This document shows positions 43,964 through 53,700 of a DNA stretch of 55,932 bases, in pieces. Where the stretch lies: the NCBI GenBank assembly GCA_029260115.1, contig JAJDDW010000083.1:1-55932 (forward strand), given 5' to 3'. Under the pieces are notes generated by a model that was not told the DNA's origin, searched no databases, and worked only from the letters and a program-made list of their open reading frames with translations. Both the position numbers and the translations under genes were made by a program. This DNA is from Phycisphaerae bacterium (GTDB lineage Bacteria; Planctomycetota; Phycisphaerae; UBA1845). Positions within the stretch are counted from its first letter, which is position 1, and each line of letters begins with the position of its first letter.

Positions 43964-44005
43964 AAAAAAACACGCGCATCCCCACCATGTGTGCGATTGC
44001 GCGTG
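43964..44005 (-). terminator. Rho-independent terminator after rpmE
   Basis: On the minus strand CACGCGCA (44005-43998) pairs with TGCGCGTG (43978-43971): 8 bp, mostly GC. Seven Ts follow directly (43970-43964). It lies 22 bases after the rpmE stop. Confidence 0.75.
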
Positions 44006-44027
44006 CATGAAAATCGTTCGGTCTTGT

Positions 44028-44285
44028 CTAGCCGAGGGTATATCTCTTGCCCTTCGTAACCTTCTTCTTTTCGGGCTTCTTGAAATATTCGCCGCCAAAT
44101 TTTTTCGTAAAACGATCCACACGGCCAAGCGAGTCAACCATTTTCTGCGTACCCGTATAGAACGGGTGACAGCTCGAGCAAATCTCGACTTTGATTTCCG
44201 ACACCGTGCTGCGTGTCTCGTAGGTTGAGCCACAACCACACTTGACAACACACTTTTCGTATTTCGGATGTATTTCTTTCTTCAT
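44028..44285 (-). CDS. rpmE: Ribosomal protein L31, zinc-binding form
   Basis: 85 residues from the ATG at 44285. The frame extends upstream, but that part has no homology and lacks an [10 protein letters not shown] is the L31 start. C-V-V-K-C-G-C-G and [11 protein letters not shown] are the zinc-type cysteines and signature. The C-terminal Lys-rich tail is longer than in E. coli. It is followed by a strong terminator and then prfA. Confidence 0.95.
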   Translation of the reverse strand: MKKEIHPKYEKCVVKCGCGSTYETRSTVSEIKVEICSSCHPFYTGTQKMVDSLGRVDRFTKKFGGEYFKKPEKKKVTKGKRYTLG

Positions 44286-44410
44286 TTTTCTCAACCAATC
44301 TGGACAGTGACCAATATCACACGAGCATCTCAGTATATGCAACCCATGACACTTTTCAAGTGGGTCAGTCAAACTACCTGCCCGACGGCCAAGATCACTC
44401 CAAATAAAGC

Positions 44411-46303
44411 CTACTGCTTCCGCAGCCACCAGCACAGCGATAATATGGTGAATAGGATATCCGCATGCTCCGCCCTACGGGAGCAATGATCAGCCAAAAG
44501 ACGCTCTACGGCGTCAAAATTGAGTACCTGGCACGATTCAACCGTCGGTCGATCCACGACATCTCGGAATAACCCGTATAACGGTCCACGCAACATCTCG
44601 CCTACGGGTACTTCAAAACCCTGTTTCGGGCGATCTAGGGCGATATCTGGCACCAAACCACGATATGCGTCTACCAATACACGTTTGCGTCGTCCGCGAT
44701 CGATTTTCCACTGACTAGGCATCCCCCAGGCTAAGCTTACGACTTGAGGGTCGAGAAAAGGTACTCGGACCTCCAGTGAATGCATCATGCTGGCTGCGTC
44801 CACTTTATGAAGCATATCAGCCGGTAACCCGTGTTGTAGATCAAATGCGAGAATGCAATTCATGGGATCGTCAGCCCCATAACCTGCGGTTATGGTATTG
44901 GCTAGTTCGACAGTGGCGTCATCCAATCCGCCGTCATCACACGCCTTAATCAGCGATTGGCTAACATCCTCTGAAATAATTCGTGACCAGGCGATGTGCC
45001 TAATCAGTGGGTCGGGCGAATTGGCTCGTAGGAGCTTGCGCAATTGGCGTACGCGGTTGCCAATGGCACCGCCTCTACTGGACGCCAAGCGATGCGCTAG
45101 AGGTTCAATCAATCGACTACGCAACCATGCGGGCATGCGCTGGTAGGCCTGCCACGCATCATGTGCCGCATAACGCCAATATCCAGCGAACAATTCATCT
45201 GCACCATCGCCACTGAGCGCGACTTTTACGTGCTGACGGGCGAAGGCGGACAGCAAGCTCGTTGGGATAATTGAACTATCACCGAAAGGCTCAGACAAGT
45301 GATCGAGAATCTTTGGCACCGCTTCGATCACATCGAATTCACTAAGCATCAGCTCGTGATGTTGCGTATTCAGACTTGCAGCGACAGATCGCGCGTAACT
45401 CGATTCATCGAAACTACCGTGTGCCGAATAACCAATTGAAAACGTGTCGATGGGCCTGCCCATGCATCGCTGTAAATGATAGGCAAGGATGGTTGAATCT
45501 GTGCCACCAGAGAGAAATGCGCCGATGGGTACATCCGACATCCGGCGGGCAGTAACCGCATTATCTAACGCGCTCCGCAGTTGAAACTGCGCTTCCGTAT
45601 AAGACGCTGGCGTGGGCGAAATAACACTGTTGGGATCGTAGTATCGTCGAACCCCTATAACGCCGCCCTTTTCAAATTCTAGGACATGCGCAGGGGCTAA
45701 GCGACACACCTGACGATATATGGTACTTGGATGCGCGATATAACCGAATCGCAACAATTGCCGCACTGCAGCCGTGTCGATGTCACCGTTGGTCGTGTCT
45801 AATGCGCTATACGCTTCTAGCTCGCTGGCGAACCGTAATCCATCACTGCGAGAACTATAAAACAATGGTTTAATTCCAAACCGATCGCGCGACAAAAAAC
45901 CGCGCTCAATATGCGAGTCATAAAACGCAAGCGACCACATGCCGTTGAATCGTGCCATTGCATCGACACCCCATTTCATGCAGGCTATAAGCACAACTTC
46001 CGTATCGCCACAGGTGCGGAAGGTTTGGCCTAATGCTTCCAATTCGCGTCGAATAGACTCAAAATTGTATATTTCCCCATTAAATACGAGGTGAAACCTA
46101 CCGGACGTGTCGTGCATAGGTTGGCTAGCATCATGCGCGGGGTCTAGTATCGCCAAGCGCACGGCCCCCAACCCGACGGACTTATCCACCCACTGATTAG
46201 TTTGGTCAGGCCCACGATGTCGCATGAGCGCGCACGATCGCTGCAAAGGTTCCACAGCGATGGGTGCGTGATCGAATTGTACGATGCCGCATATTCCGCA
46301 CAT
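44411..46303 (-). CDS. asnB: Asparagine synthase, glutamine-hydrolysing
   Basis: 630 residues. M-C-G-I-C-G-I supplies the N-terminal nucleophile C2 of the class II glutaminase domain, followed by R-H-R-G-P-D. The synthase domain has the PP-loop L-S-G-G-T-D-S-T near residue 265. The C-terminal R-V-P-F-L-D and K-Q-G-F-E-V-P are family motifs. It makes asparagine or, in cluster-associated homologues, amidates other carboxylates. The TPR lipoprotein gene lies 10 bases upstream, which suggests co-transcription, but no surface-polysaccharide genes are close. Confidence 0.92.
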   Translation of the reverse strand: MCGICGIVQFDHAPIAVEPLQRSCALMRHRGPDQTNQWVDKSVGLGAVRLAILDPAHDASQPMHDTSGRFHLVFNGEIYNFESIRRELEALGQTFRTCGDTEVVLIACMKWGVDAMARFNGMWSLAFYDSHIERGFLSRDRFGIKPLFYSSRSDGLRFASELEAYSALDTTNGDIDTAAVRQLLRFGYIAHPSTIYRQVCRLAPAHVLEFEKGGVIGVRRYYDPNSVISPTPASYTEAQFQLRSALDNAVTARRMSDVPIGAFLSGGTDSTILAYHLQRCMGRPIDTFSIGYSAHGSFDESSYARSVAASLNTQHHELMLSEFDVIEAVPKILDHLSEPFGDSSIIPTSLLSAFARQHVKVALSGDGADELFAGYWRYAAHDAWQAYQRMPAWLRSRLIEPLAHRLASSRGGAIGNRVRQLRKLLRANSPDPLIRHIAWSRIISEDVSQSLIKACDDGGLDDATVELANTITAGYGADDPMNCILAFDLQHGLPADMLHKVDAASMMHSLEVRVPFLDPQVVSLAWGMPSQWKIDRGRRKRVLVDAYRGLVPDIALDRPKQGFEVPVGEMLRGPLYGLFRDVVDRPTVESCQVLNFDAVERLLADHCSRRAEHADILFTILSLCWWLRKQ

Positions 46304-46313
46304 CGAAATATAC

Positions 46314-47066
46314 TTACGATCCGCCGTCTTTAGCGGGTACTAGTGAGGGGAGCGCACTGCGCGCAATCAATTCGCCGCGCACCCATTCATCACGTGGGTC
46401 AATTTGGAATGCCCGCTGCAGGTGGAATATCGCTGCTTTGTCCCGGCCATGCCTGATTAGAAATTTGGCGAAAGCGCTATGGGCTTCCGAAGAGTTTCCG
46501 TCGATAGCCACCGCCTGTTTATATCGAAGCAAGGCCTCATCAATTTGGCCTCGCTCTTCCAACTCTTTGGCTAGAAATATATATTGCGTCGCAGATGGGC
46601 CAACGAATCGGGCGGCCCATTCAGCTTGATCAAGCGCCTGATCGAATTGCCCCTTTAGTTTCAACACAGTGTTAAGTCCCTCAAGCGAGGGTTGATGACC
46701 CGGAAATGACCGAATCGCTCTTCGATAGTATTCAATAGCTGCATCAATTTCACGCAACGCGACCGCTCTTTGGGCCCGCTCAAAATTTTCCTTAGCCAAA
46801 ATTTCGCTGCATACGGCTAAATCGTGTAGATTTTGCACATGATCTGGTCGTCGCCGGTCAGCTTGCTCGAAGAGCATCCGAGCTTCGCCGTAATTACCTG
46901 CGATCATAAATCTCTGCCCTTCATGTCGAAGATTTCGGTAAGTGGGACCACACCCGACACAAGCTAGGGCGCATACGAGTGCCCCCAATGCCATCCAGGT
47001 TGAAGTATGGCGCTCGAAGTTATGCTTGCGCGTGTCCGCTCGATTGTTATTGAAATATGTTCTCAT
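46314..47066 (-). CDS. TPR-repeat lipoprotein
   Basis: 250 residues from the ATG at 47066, with AAGGGG 6-7 bases upstream. A basic N-terminus, a hydrophobic stretch and a Cys preceded by C-V-G (residue about 38) look like a lipoprotein signal, a weak match to the consensus. Several TPR-like helical pairs follow: Y-G-E-A-R-M-L-F-E-Q-A, I-D-A-A-I-E-Y-Y-R-R-A, F-D-Q-A-L-D-Q-A, I-D-E-A-L-L-R-Y-K-Q-A and K-A-A-I-F-H-L-Q-R-A. A protein-interaction scaffold in the periplasm or outer membrane is likely. It is probably in an operon with asnB. Confidence 0.82.
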   Translation of the reverse strand: MRTYFNNNRADTRKHNFERHTSTWMALGALVCALACVGCGPTYRNLRHEGQRFMIAGNYGEARMLFEQADRRRPDHVQNLHDLAVCSEILAKENFERAQRAVALREIDAAIEYYRRAIRSFPGHQPSLEGLNTVLKLKGQFDQALDQAEWAARFVGPSATQYIFLAKELEERGQIDEALLRYKQAVAIDGNSSEAHSAFAKFLIRHGRDKAAIFHLQRAFQIDPRDEWVRGELIARSALPSLVPAKDGGS

Positions 47067-47183
47067 TATCTGCCCCTTATGATCCATCGACGTCAATGCG
47101 TCAAATTTCTGAAATTATCACACGGCCCGGGCGAGACTTTGACGGATACCCTCAGCCGAGTAGCCTTTGAGCAGAGGAATCCA

Positions 47184-47561
47184 ATGCCCAATCGATTCGT
47201 TATTCTACATCACAGCGTCGCCGGAAGCGAGCATTGGGATCTCATGCTGGAGCACGATGACGTGCTGCTAACCTGGCAGCTAGCCGCTGAACCTGTGAAC
47301 GTATCCAGTCTTCCCATTATGGCAAGGCGAATTGAAGACCACCGAAAAGCGTATCTGGACTATCAAGGCGCGATCAGTGGAGGCCGTGGCCATGTTAGCC
47401 GTGTTGATGCAGGTACCATGCATCTTAAAGAATTCACAGCTAGGAGGTTTTTAATAAGACTAGATGGCCTCAGGCTTGTTGGTGAATTTATACTCTCGCA
47501 GGAGAGCGGTGCGGATTGGATATTTGATCGAGTGATCAAACAGATGCCGGAATTATTCTGA
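47184..47561 (+). CDS. Stand-alone LigD-type 3'-phosphoesterase domain protein
   Basis: 125 residues from the ATG at 47184, with AGAGGAA 7 bases upstream. An open frame reaches back to 47007 but overlaps the divergent lipoprotein gene. F-V-I-L-H-H-S with a following H-W-D-L-M-L-E matches the H-H...D-F-R-L-E core of the phosphoesterase domain of bacterial DNA ligase D. No ligase or polymerase domain is attached. In ligase D this domain trims 3' ends in double-strand break repair. Stand-alone forms exist and their partner here is unknown. Confidence 0.8.
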   Translation: MPNRFVILHHSVAGSEHWDLMLEHDDVLLTWQLAAEPVNVSSLPIMARRIEDHRKAYLDYQGAISGGRGHVSRVDAGTMHLKEFTARRFLIRLDGLRLVGEFILSQESGADWIFDRVIKQMPELF

Positions 47562-48550
47562 TTCAATCAGTGGTATTGCTGAAGATTTGGTTGCAGCGCG
47601 GCAGGCCACGCCACTCGCTCAATCATGTAGAAACCGCGTCACAGTCACGATCTTCTATGTCGTCGATGACTTTGCGAATAGACGCAACTAACGATTTCCC
47701 GACTACTGGGAACAAGAGCGTAGCCTAATCTTGACATAAGGCTTCTCTTTGCAGCCAAGGTTGAAAGTCGAAAATCATGTGAATCAATCACCACACATTA
47801 GCATGAGGATCGCTTGCTCGGATCGCTTCCAACTATTTCTATTTTCCATGTCGCAAATCCAAGTAGCGATTCACGTAGACAAATCGCCGTAGCAGCCTAA
47901 AGCTGAGTAACTGACATGCCTCTTCCTCAAGAAAATCCGAATCGATAGACCCATTCGCGGTGGAGATCTTTTTTCATCTGCGGTTAATGTAGACAGGCTC
48001 GTGTCACTATTCTAAAATTTTCCACCTGACCATGAACTCTGGCGGCGATAACAACTTATGACGCCAAGCGATCTTGGAATAATCGCAATCTACTAACTCT
48101 GCTCAACAATTTGATGCGCTGCCGATTAATATGCCAGCGCATATATTCTGGCGGTATACCAAATCAACACGGCCCCACCTCTTCGCATCGGGAGCATGAT
48201 CGCTCGGCTTGAGGTAGAAAGGCTGATGACCTGACATATGAGGACGAAACCCGTGAATTGCAGTTAACCCCCTGCGTATGCCGCTTAAAAATGGCATGGC
48301 GTAATCTCCAGCATAGCATGTCGTAAGGTCGACCTCATTCTCGAAAATGAAACGCCTGCCCATCGACTGTAAATAGACCATGGCGTTACAGTGAGCAGCT
48401 GTCGAAGTCGATAAAGAGGTGTACAAATTTTCAGTACTTTCGCACGAATGTAGTGCTGGCCTGTCGTGCGGGTCTTTTTATTTGGTCATGGTTGGGCATT
48501 TGCCAATGAATTTACATTTGCCCAAGCTTTAATGATGGGGCTTTGATATT
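47562..48550. other. Long intergenic region; only a leader structure near its right end
   Basis: 989 bases with no supported gene. A leftward frame at 48103-48426 has a TTG start, no SD and no recognisable domain. No tRNA or CRISPR repeat seen. The last 120 bases hold the hairpins described separately. TTGACA at about 47733 has no -10 partner. Confidence 0.4.
48432..48480 (+). promoter_or_regulatory. Candidate attenuator or pseudoknot in the cheX leader
   Basis: CGCACGA (48441-48447) pairs perfectly with TCGTGCG (48464-48470), and GGTCTTTTTA follows, a terminator-like hairpin. CAGTACT (48432-48438) can pair with AGTGCTG (48452-48458, one wobble). The two stems interleave, so they are either alternative folds or an H-type pseudoknot. 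A further inverted repeat, TTGGGCA/TGCCCAA, lies at 48492-48525, just before cheX. Confidence 0.4.
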
Positions 48551-49051
48551 ATGGATGTGCGATTAATAAACCCTATTATCTCCTCGATCTGCAATACGCT
48601 GGAAACCATGTGTGCCACTAAGGTGACCATCGGAAAGCCTAGACTAATAGGTACTAATGATGGCAGCACAGATGTGTCCGGTGTCATCGAATTTTCCGGC
48701 GATGCTGCTGGCAGCTTAGTGTTGCATTTCACTTTTGATGTGGCGTCAGCTATCGCGAGCAAATTCGCAGGTTGCGAAATCACCACTGAACACGAAGACT
48801 TTTCTGACGCCATCGGCGAATTGGCAAACATGGTGGCCGGTGCGGCTAAATCGCAGTTCGAAGGTTTGAACGTATCTAAATCACTACCTAACGTCGTAGT
48901 GGGAAAAGATCACAACGTATCTTGCTCGAAGGGTGAGAAGCGAGTGTTTATTCCCTGCGATACAGATTCGGGAAGTTTTCTAGTTGAGGTAGGGATGGAA
49001 ATTTTAAGAGCATCTGAATCAAAACAAACGGTTGGAGCTGTAGGAGCATAA
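48551..49051 (+). CDS. cheX: CheX-like chemotaxis phosphatase
   Basis: 166 residues. The catalytic pattern E-x2-N is E90 and N93 in A-I-G-E-L-A-N-M-V-A-G, as in CheC/CheX/FliY phosphatases that dephosphorylate CheY-P. A single CheX-type domain spans the protein. A receiver gene follows after 3 bases, so the pair may form a phosphorylation-reset module, probably acting with a histidine kinase encoded elsewhere. Confidence 0.82.
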   Translation: MDVRLINPIISSICNTLETMCATKVTIGKPRLIGTNDGSTDVSGVIEFSGDAAGSLVLHFTFDVASAIASKFAGCEITTEHEDFSDAIGELANMVAGAAKSQFEGLNVSKSLPNVVVGKDHNVSCSKGEKRVFIPCDTDSGSFLVEVGMEILRASESKQTVGAVGA

Positions 49052-49054
49052 ACG

Positions 49055-49429
49055 ATGAAAATCATGTTAGTTGATGATTCCAGAACTATTCGTAACATTC
49101 AAAAAAATGTATTAAAGCAGCTGGGCTACGAAGATATCGTGGAAGCCGAGGACGGCGTCATCGCGCTAACCAAGTTCGCTGAAACGTCACCCGATCTTTG
49201 CCTCGTCGACTGGAACATGCCAAAAATGGATGGCATCACACTCATCAGAAAGATTCGTGAAACCAACAAGACTGTACCGCTTATTATGTGTACCACAGAG
49301 TCGGAAAAAACACGCGTCCTCGAAGCTATCAAGGCCAGCGTAAACAATTACATCGTCAAGCCATTTACAGTAGAATCGCTGGGAGAGAAAATCAATCAAA
49401 CCCTATCCAAAGCTGGGGCCAGTGCATAA
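49055..49429 (+). CDS. cheY: CheY-like single-domain response regulator
   Basis: 124 residues, a complete receiver. D7 and D8 form the acidic pocket, D52 (L-V-D-W-N-M-P-K-M-D-G) is the phosphoacceptor, T80/T81 the switch Thr and K102 (V-K-P-F) the conserved Lys. No output domain. It is encoded 3 bases after the CheX-like phosphatase, its likely partner. There are no flagellar genes nearby. Confidence 0.92.
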   Translation: MKIMLVDDSRTIRNIQKNVLKQLGYEDIVEAEDGVIALTKFAETSPDLCLVDWNMPKMDGITLIRKIRETNKTVPLIMCTTESEKTRVLEAIKASVNNYIVKPFTVESLGEKINQTLSKAGASA

Positions 49430-49508
49430 TTCAATGTGTAACAGCAGGCAACAATAATTCAAGCCTCGCTTATGGGAATTTCATCGGGTATGTGCGGGTT
49501 GAATAGGG

Positions 49509-49859
49509 CTAATCGCGCTTAGTATCAGCCGGAGTCGGAATGACCAAACCCGTGGCCGCATCGATATTGACGGGCGCGTCGTCCAATCGCATTTTCATCA
49601 CTCGACCAACTTTGAATTTAACCGTTCGTTTTGGGGGCACGGGAACCTTGGCCATGGTCTTGGGGTTCTGGGCTAGTCGGGCCGCACGAATTCGACTTTC
49701 AAAAACACCAAAATCTCTGAATTCCAGGCGATTACCCTGGCTCAATTCTTCGACGATAGCATCCAAAAATGATTGAAGGATGCGTTTTACCTGGACACGT
49801 TTGCACTGTTCTTTGTCAGCGATGCGATCAATAAGCTCTTTTTTTGTAATCGTTGCCAT
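49509..49859 (-). CDS. HU/IHF-family DNA-binding protein
   Basis: 116 residues from the ATG at 49859; the frame opens 25 codons earlier without support. K-K-E-L-I-D-R-I-A at the start and L-E-F-R-D-F-G-V-F-E-S-R before the beta arm fit HU/IHF. R-L-A-Q-N-P-K-T (arm tip region) and V-K-F-K-V-G-R form the C-terminal fold. A C-terminal extension of about 22 residues is unusual. It likely has a nucleoid-associated role. A convergent cheY gene lies to its left. Confidence 0.9.
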   Translation of the reverse strand: MATITKKELIDRIADKEQCKRVQVKRILQSFLDAIVEELSQGNRLEFRDFGVFESRIRAARLAQNPKTMAKVPVPPKRTVKFKVGRVMKMRLDDAPVNIDAATGLVIPTPADTKRD

Positions 49860-50122
49860 GTGTTGCTCGATTCTCGCTATCGCGCATTTTTCAACAAAGT
49901 TGCGCGGCGAAATCAAATCAACACACTTCGCCACATCCGGTAAATATTACGCGTTGCTAGCTACTAAATTTACCGGCCCAAAATATCCCAAATCGTCACA
50001 AGTCATAGTAGCGTAAAGACTTCTGACAATCAAGGCTCCTGTGAATCCTTAGCGTTTAAGTATTTTCTTGATAGCTAGAATGATGTTTTCAGCAGCGTCG
50101 ATTGGCAATATTAAAGCCCTAC

Positions 50123-50464
50123 TTATCGAATTTGCCTGCCGGTACGTGTTGAATAGAAGCGTCGCCTATATGCATCGCTACGTCCAAAGGTGCGGCTGTC
50201 ACGATCGATTATCGTTTCACGATAATCAACGGTCTCGCCAATAGCTTGGTATGCGGAGGTGGCTGGCCAATCTGCTCGTCCGACGAACTGAGGCGACAGA
50301 TTGACGTAGTCTGGATTGAAAATGACGTTCTCCTGAGCGTTATTATCGGCGTGTTGGGAGGTGTATTTCATGGATGATTTTACGTCGCATCCGGTTCCGA
50401 TGTATAGCACCATGCTGCATAGTATATATAGCCAACGCTTAGATATAGAATTTTTCCCTTCCAT
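50123..50464 (-). CDS. Small lipoprotein of unknown function
   Basis: 113 residues. The signal has basic residues at 4-10, a hydrophobic core (L-Y-I-L-C-S-M-V-L-Y) and G-T-G-C at about residue 26 as lipobox, although I/T precede the Gly rather than the usual L. The mature part is polar with Arg-rich ends and no known domain. Coding status rests on the lipobox and codon frame. Confidence 0.5.
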   Translation of the reverse strand: MEGKNSISKRWLYILCSMVLYIGTGCDVKSSMKYTSQHADNNAQENVIFNPDYVNLSPQFVGRADWPATSAYQAIGETVDYRETIIDRDSRTFGRSDAYRRRFYSTRTGRQIR

Positions 50465-50755
50465 ACCTGCGTTGTTGCAATGGCCGGTCCGTGATTAAGA
50501 ATTAGTACCAACATGCTAGACAGTCCGAAAATGCCATCGGTAGCTACCGAAACAAGCCCACTTGATTGGAGTATTATTTATTTGCCACATTGTGCGGGTC
50601 GTAGCGATTATAAGGATATTCTTAAAAATCCCTCTTATCGTTGAGCAGGCGTTCATTTAGCCAGACTAGCGCAGCGACAGAAAAATTTGGTGATCGCTAA
50701 GTTCTGTGTTGTGATCTGTTGGACGTCTAGATAAAATGGCAGAAAGACTATTCGC
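50465..50755. other. Intergenic region between divergent lipoprotein and subtilase genes
   Basis: 291 bases. No gene or clear hairpin. It should hold both promoters; none could be picked confidently. Confidence 0.3.
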
Positions 50756-53700
50756 GTGAATGATGCCATTTGCTCGCGCGGGGGCCAATCAATGCACATG
50801 CGGCAACGACATCTGATTTTCTTCCCGGCACGTAAGGCTCGGACGAATTATATCAATCTACTTATGGTTGCTGTGGCATTAGTTGCTATCGCGCCAGCAG
50901 ATGGTCAAGAGCTAACGCCCGGACTGCCTAATCAGACCATGGTCTCGCACGGCGAATCTGCGTTAGACCTAGTCAATAAGGTTCGTGATACGCAGACTAA
51001 TCAAGCACCTGCCCAACCGGGCAATCCGGTGTTGGCGATTAACCATCACCCCAAACGGATTCTGGTTCGCTTCGCACAGGACTGTGACAGCCCGCAACAA
51101 CAAGAAATTCACGACACAATTGGCTGCGTCAAAAAAATTCGCAACTACCGTGCATGTCCTGGGCTATCCCTCGTCGAAGTTGATATCCCTGACTACGAAC
51201 ACGCGCTTTCATCTTATAAACAACATCCCAATGTCAACTATGCCGAAGCGGACATCCTCGTTCAACTCAACGCAGTACCAAACGATCCGCTCCTCAACCA
51301 ACTTTGGGGTATGCAAAATACTGGACAAACCATCAACGGAGTAATAGGCCTATTCGGTGCGGATATTGGGGCCGCGTACGGTTGGGGCCAATGGACGGGT
51401 GATCCGAATTACCGTATCGCGGTGATAGACTCAGGCATCGATTTCTCACATGTTGATTTAGCCGCCAATCTGTGGACCAATCCCGATGAAATACCTAACA
51501 ACGGAATCGATGATGACGAAAATGGTTACGTAGATGACATTCATGGATACGATGTCGTTAGCGAAGACGGTGATCCATTCGATGATAATGGGCATGGCAC
51601 GCACGTTGCCGGCTCGATCGGTGCGGTTGGTAACAACCAAATCGGTGTGACCGGCCTTAATTGGCACTGTCAACTCGTTGCGGTCAAAGCATTTGGCAGT
51701 GACGGGCGGGGTTTCGTGTCTGACGTGATCGAAGCCTTGGAATATGTAATTGCTAATGACATAAATCTATCAAACAACAGTTATGGATTCGATACACATT
51801 CGCAGGCACTGGCAGATACCATTGCTTCTAGCCAACTCATCGATCACCTATTTGTCGCCGCAGCCGGTAATGCAGTGGCGCGAAATATTGACAACTTCCC
51901 AGTTTATCCCGCCTCCTATGACTTAGACAACATCCTTGTCGCCACGGCTACCGATAGTCGCGACGTATTATCAATCATTTCTAATATTGGATCGCGCAGT
52001 GTCGATGTTGGCGCACCAGGCCAAGAAATTCTAAGCACGTTCCCAGGAAACAGTTATGCCTTTCTGACTGGCACGTCGATGGCCTGTGCTTATGCCACGG
52101 GCGTTGCAGCCTTGTTGCGCAGCCGGGAACCCGCCATGGATGCGTTAGGCGTCAAGCAACAAATAATTTCTACTACACGCCATATTATATCGCTGGAGGG
52201 GCGCAGCGTATCCGGCGGCATTATCGATATGTCGGCCGCTCTTGGTGATTGCGATCGCAATACACTTTTTGATCGCGACGAAATTCTGGCAGGCGCGGCA
52301 GATTGCAACCTAAATAACAGGCTAGACATATGCGAGCCTGACTGCGACCAAAACGGCTTGATCGATGCTTGTGTCATCTCACAGCAGCTTGATACGGATT
52401 GCAATCAAAATGACATACCAGACGCTTGCGATATTAGCAACGATATGAACTTAGATTGCGACGCGAATCAGATACTTGATGCATGTGAACTTATCCCCGA
52501 AACCGATATCAATATGAATGGGGTTTTGGATGTTTGTGAAAGCTGCGTGATAGATGCTGACTGCATCAACAACAATCCCTGTATGCGTACGCGATGTCTC
52601 AATAATTTTTGTGAATCCACCGCCTTGGTTGATGTTTCATGCGACGATGGGAATGATTGCACCGAGAATGACCTCTGCCTCGCGGGGACATGCATGGGTG
52701 CCATTATACCGACAGTAGCATGTGGTCCGCTGTTTACCACCATGGTGGGTGGTGTGAATGGACAAATTCTACCAAACGGGCCTCAAAGCGCCGTCACCGC
52801 TTCGCGGGGCGATGAATTGACTATCGAATTTTTCGGCAGTAGATGGTCACCACGAACTCTAGTTGCGTACAATCTGCTAGTAGACCCTGTTGGCTATACC
52901 AGCGGGACAACCGGACGGGTCGGGCCGGACCTCTCTGGCGTTGCAGTCTTAGGCGCATTCATAAATGAATTTCGTTCAGACTACATTTTTTCAGGCCTTG
53001 CTCACATCACAATCTTGTTCACCGATACAATAGATTTTCTCGAATACATAGGTGTCCTGCTCCTGGAAGACGATTGCGCAATAGATGACGATAATCCTGC
53101 TTACCTCGGCTCCTTGACCGTTCGGGTTTCAGACACGGCGAGTGGTACATTTCAACTTTGCCCACAGGAAACTTTCAACTCATTGCCGATTACATTTTTT
53201 ATTGATTGCGAAGATATTTTCACTATTGCACCATCAGAGTTACAGTGTGTGACCGTGAACATCCCCCTGGGCAATTGCGATCGAACGCCGGATTGCAACC
53301 ACAATGGCACGTGGGACGTGTGTGATGTCGCCATGGGCACAAGCCTGGACTGTAACCGGAATGATATACCTGACAGTTGCGATATGATCGCGTTAGATAG
53401 CCTCGATTGTAACAACAATGGCATTCCAGATGAATGCGATATCGAATCAGGTATTGAGGCGGACTGCGATTTGAATGTCGTCCCGGATTCCTGCGAGCCG
53501 GATTGCGACGGCAATGGACAAACCGACGCATGCGATATTTTAGATGGGCAAGCATTTGACTGCAATGGCAATGGCACGCTAGATGTTTGCGACATCGCCA
53601 ACGAAACTAGTCGAGATTGTTTTGATCGTGGCAACGGTGTCCCCGATGAATGTGAGGCCGATTGTAATAATAACGGCGAAGCGGATACGTGCGATCTTGC

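Noticed and set aside
48103..48426. Leftward open frame of 107 codons in the long gap before cheX
   Set aside because: TTG start, no ribosome site, no recognisable domain or membrane segment, and its start overlaps the leader hairpin region. Probably chance, though a gene remnant is possible.
47562..48550. Possible tRNA or CRISPR array in the 1-kb gap
   Set aside because: No cloverleaf with a proper T-arm and no repeated spacer pattern could be found by eye.
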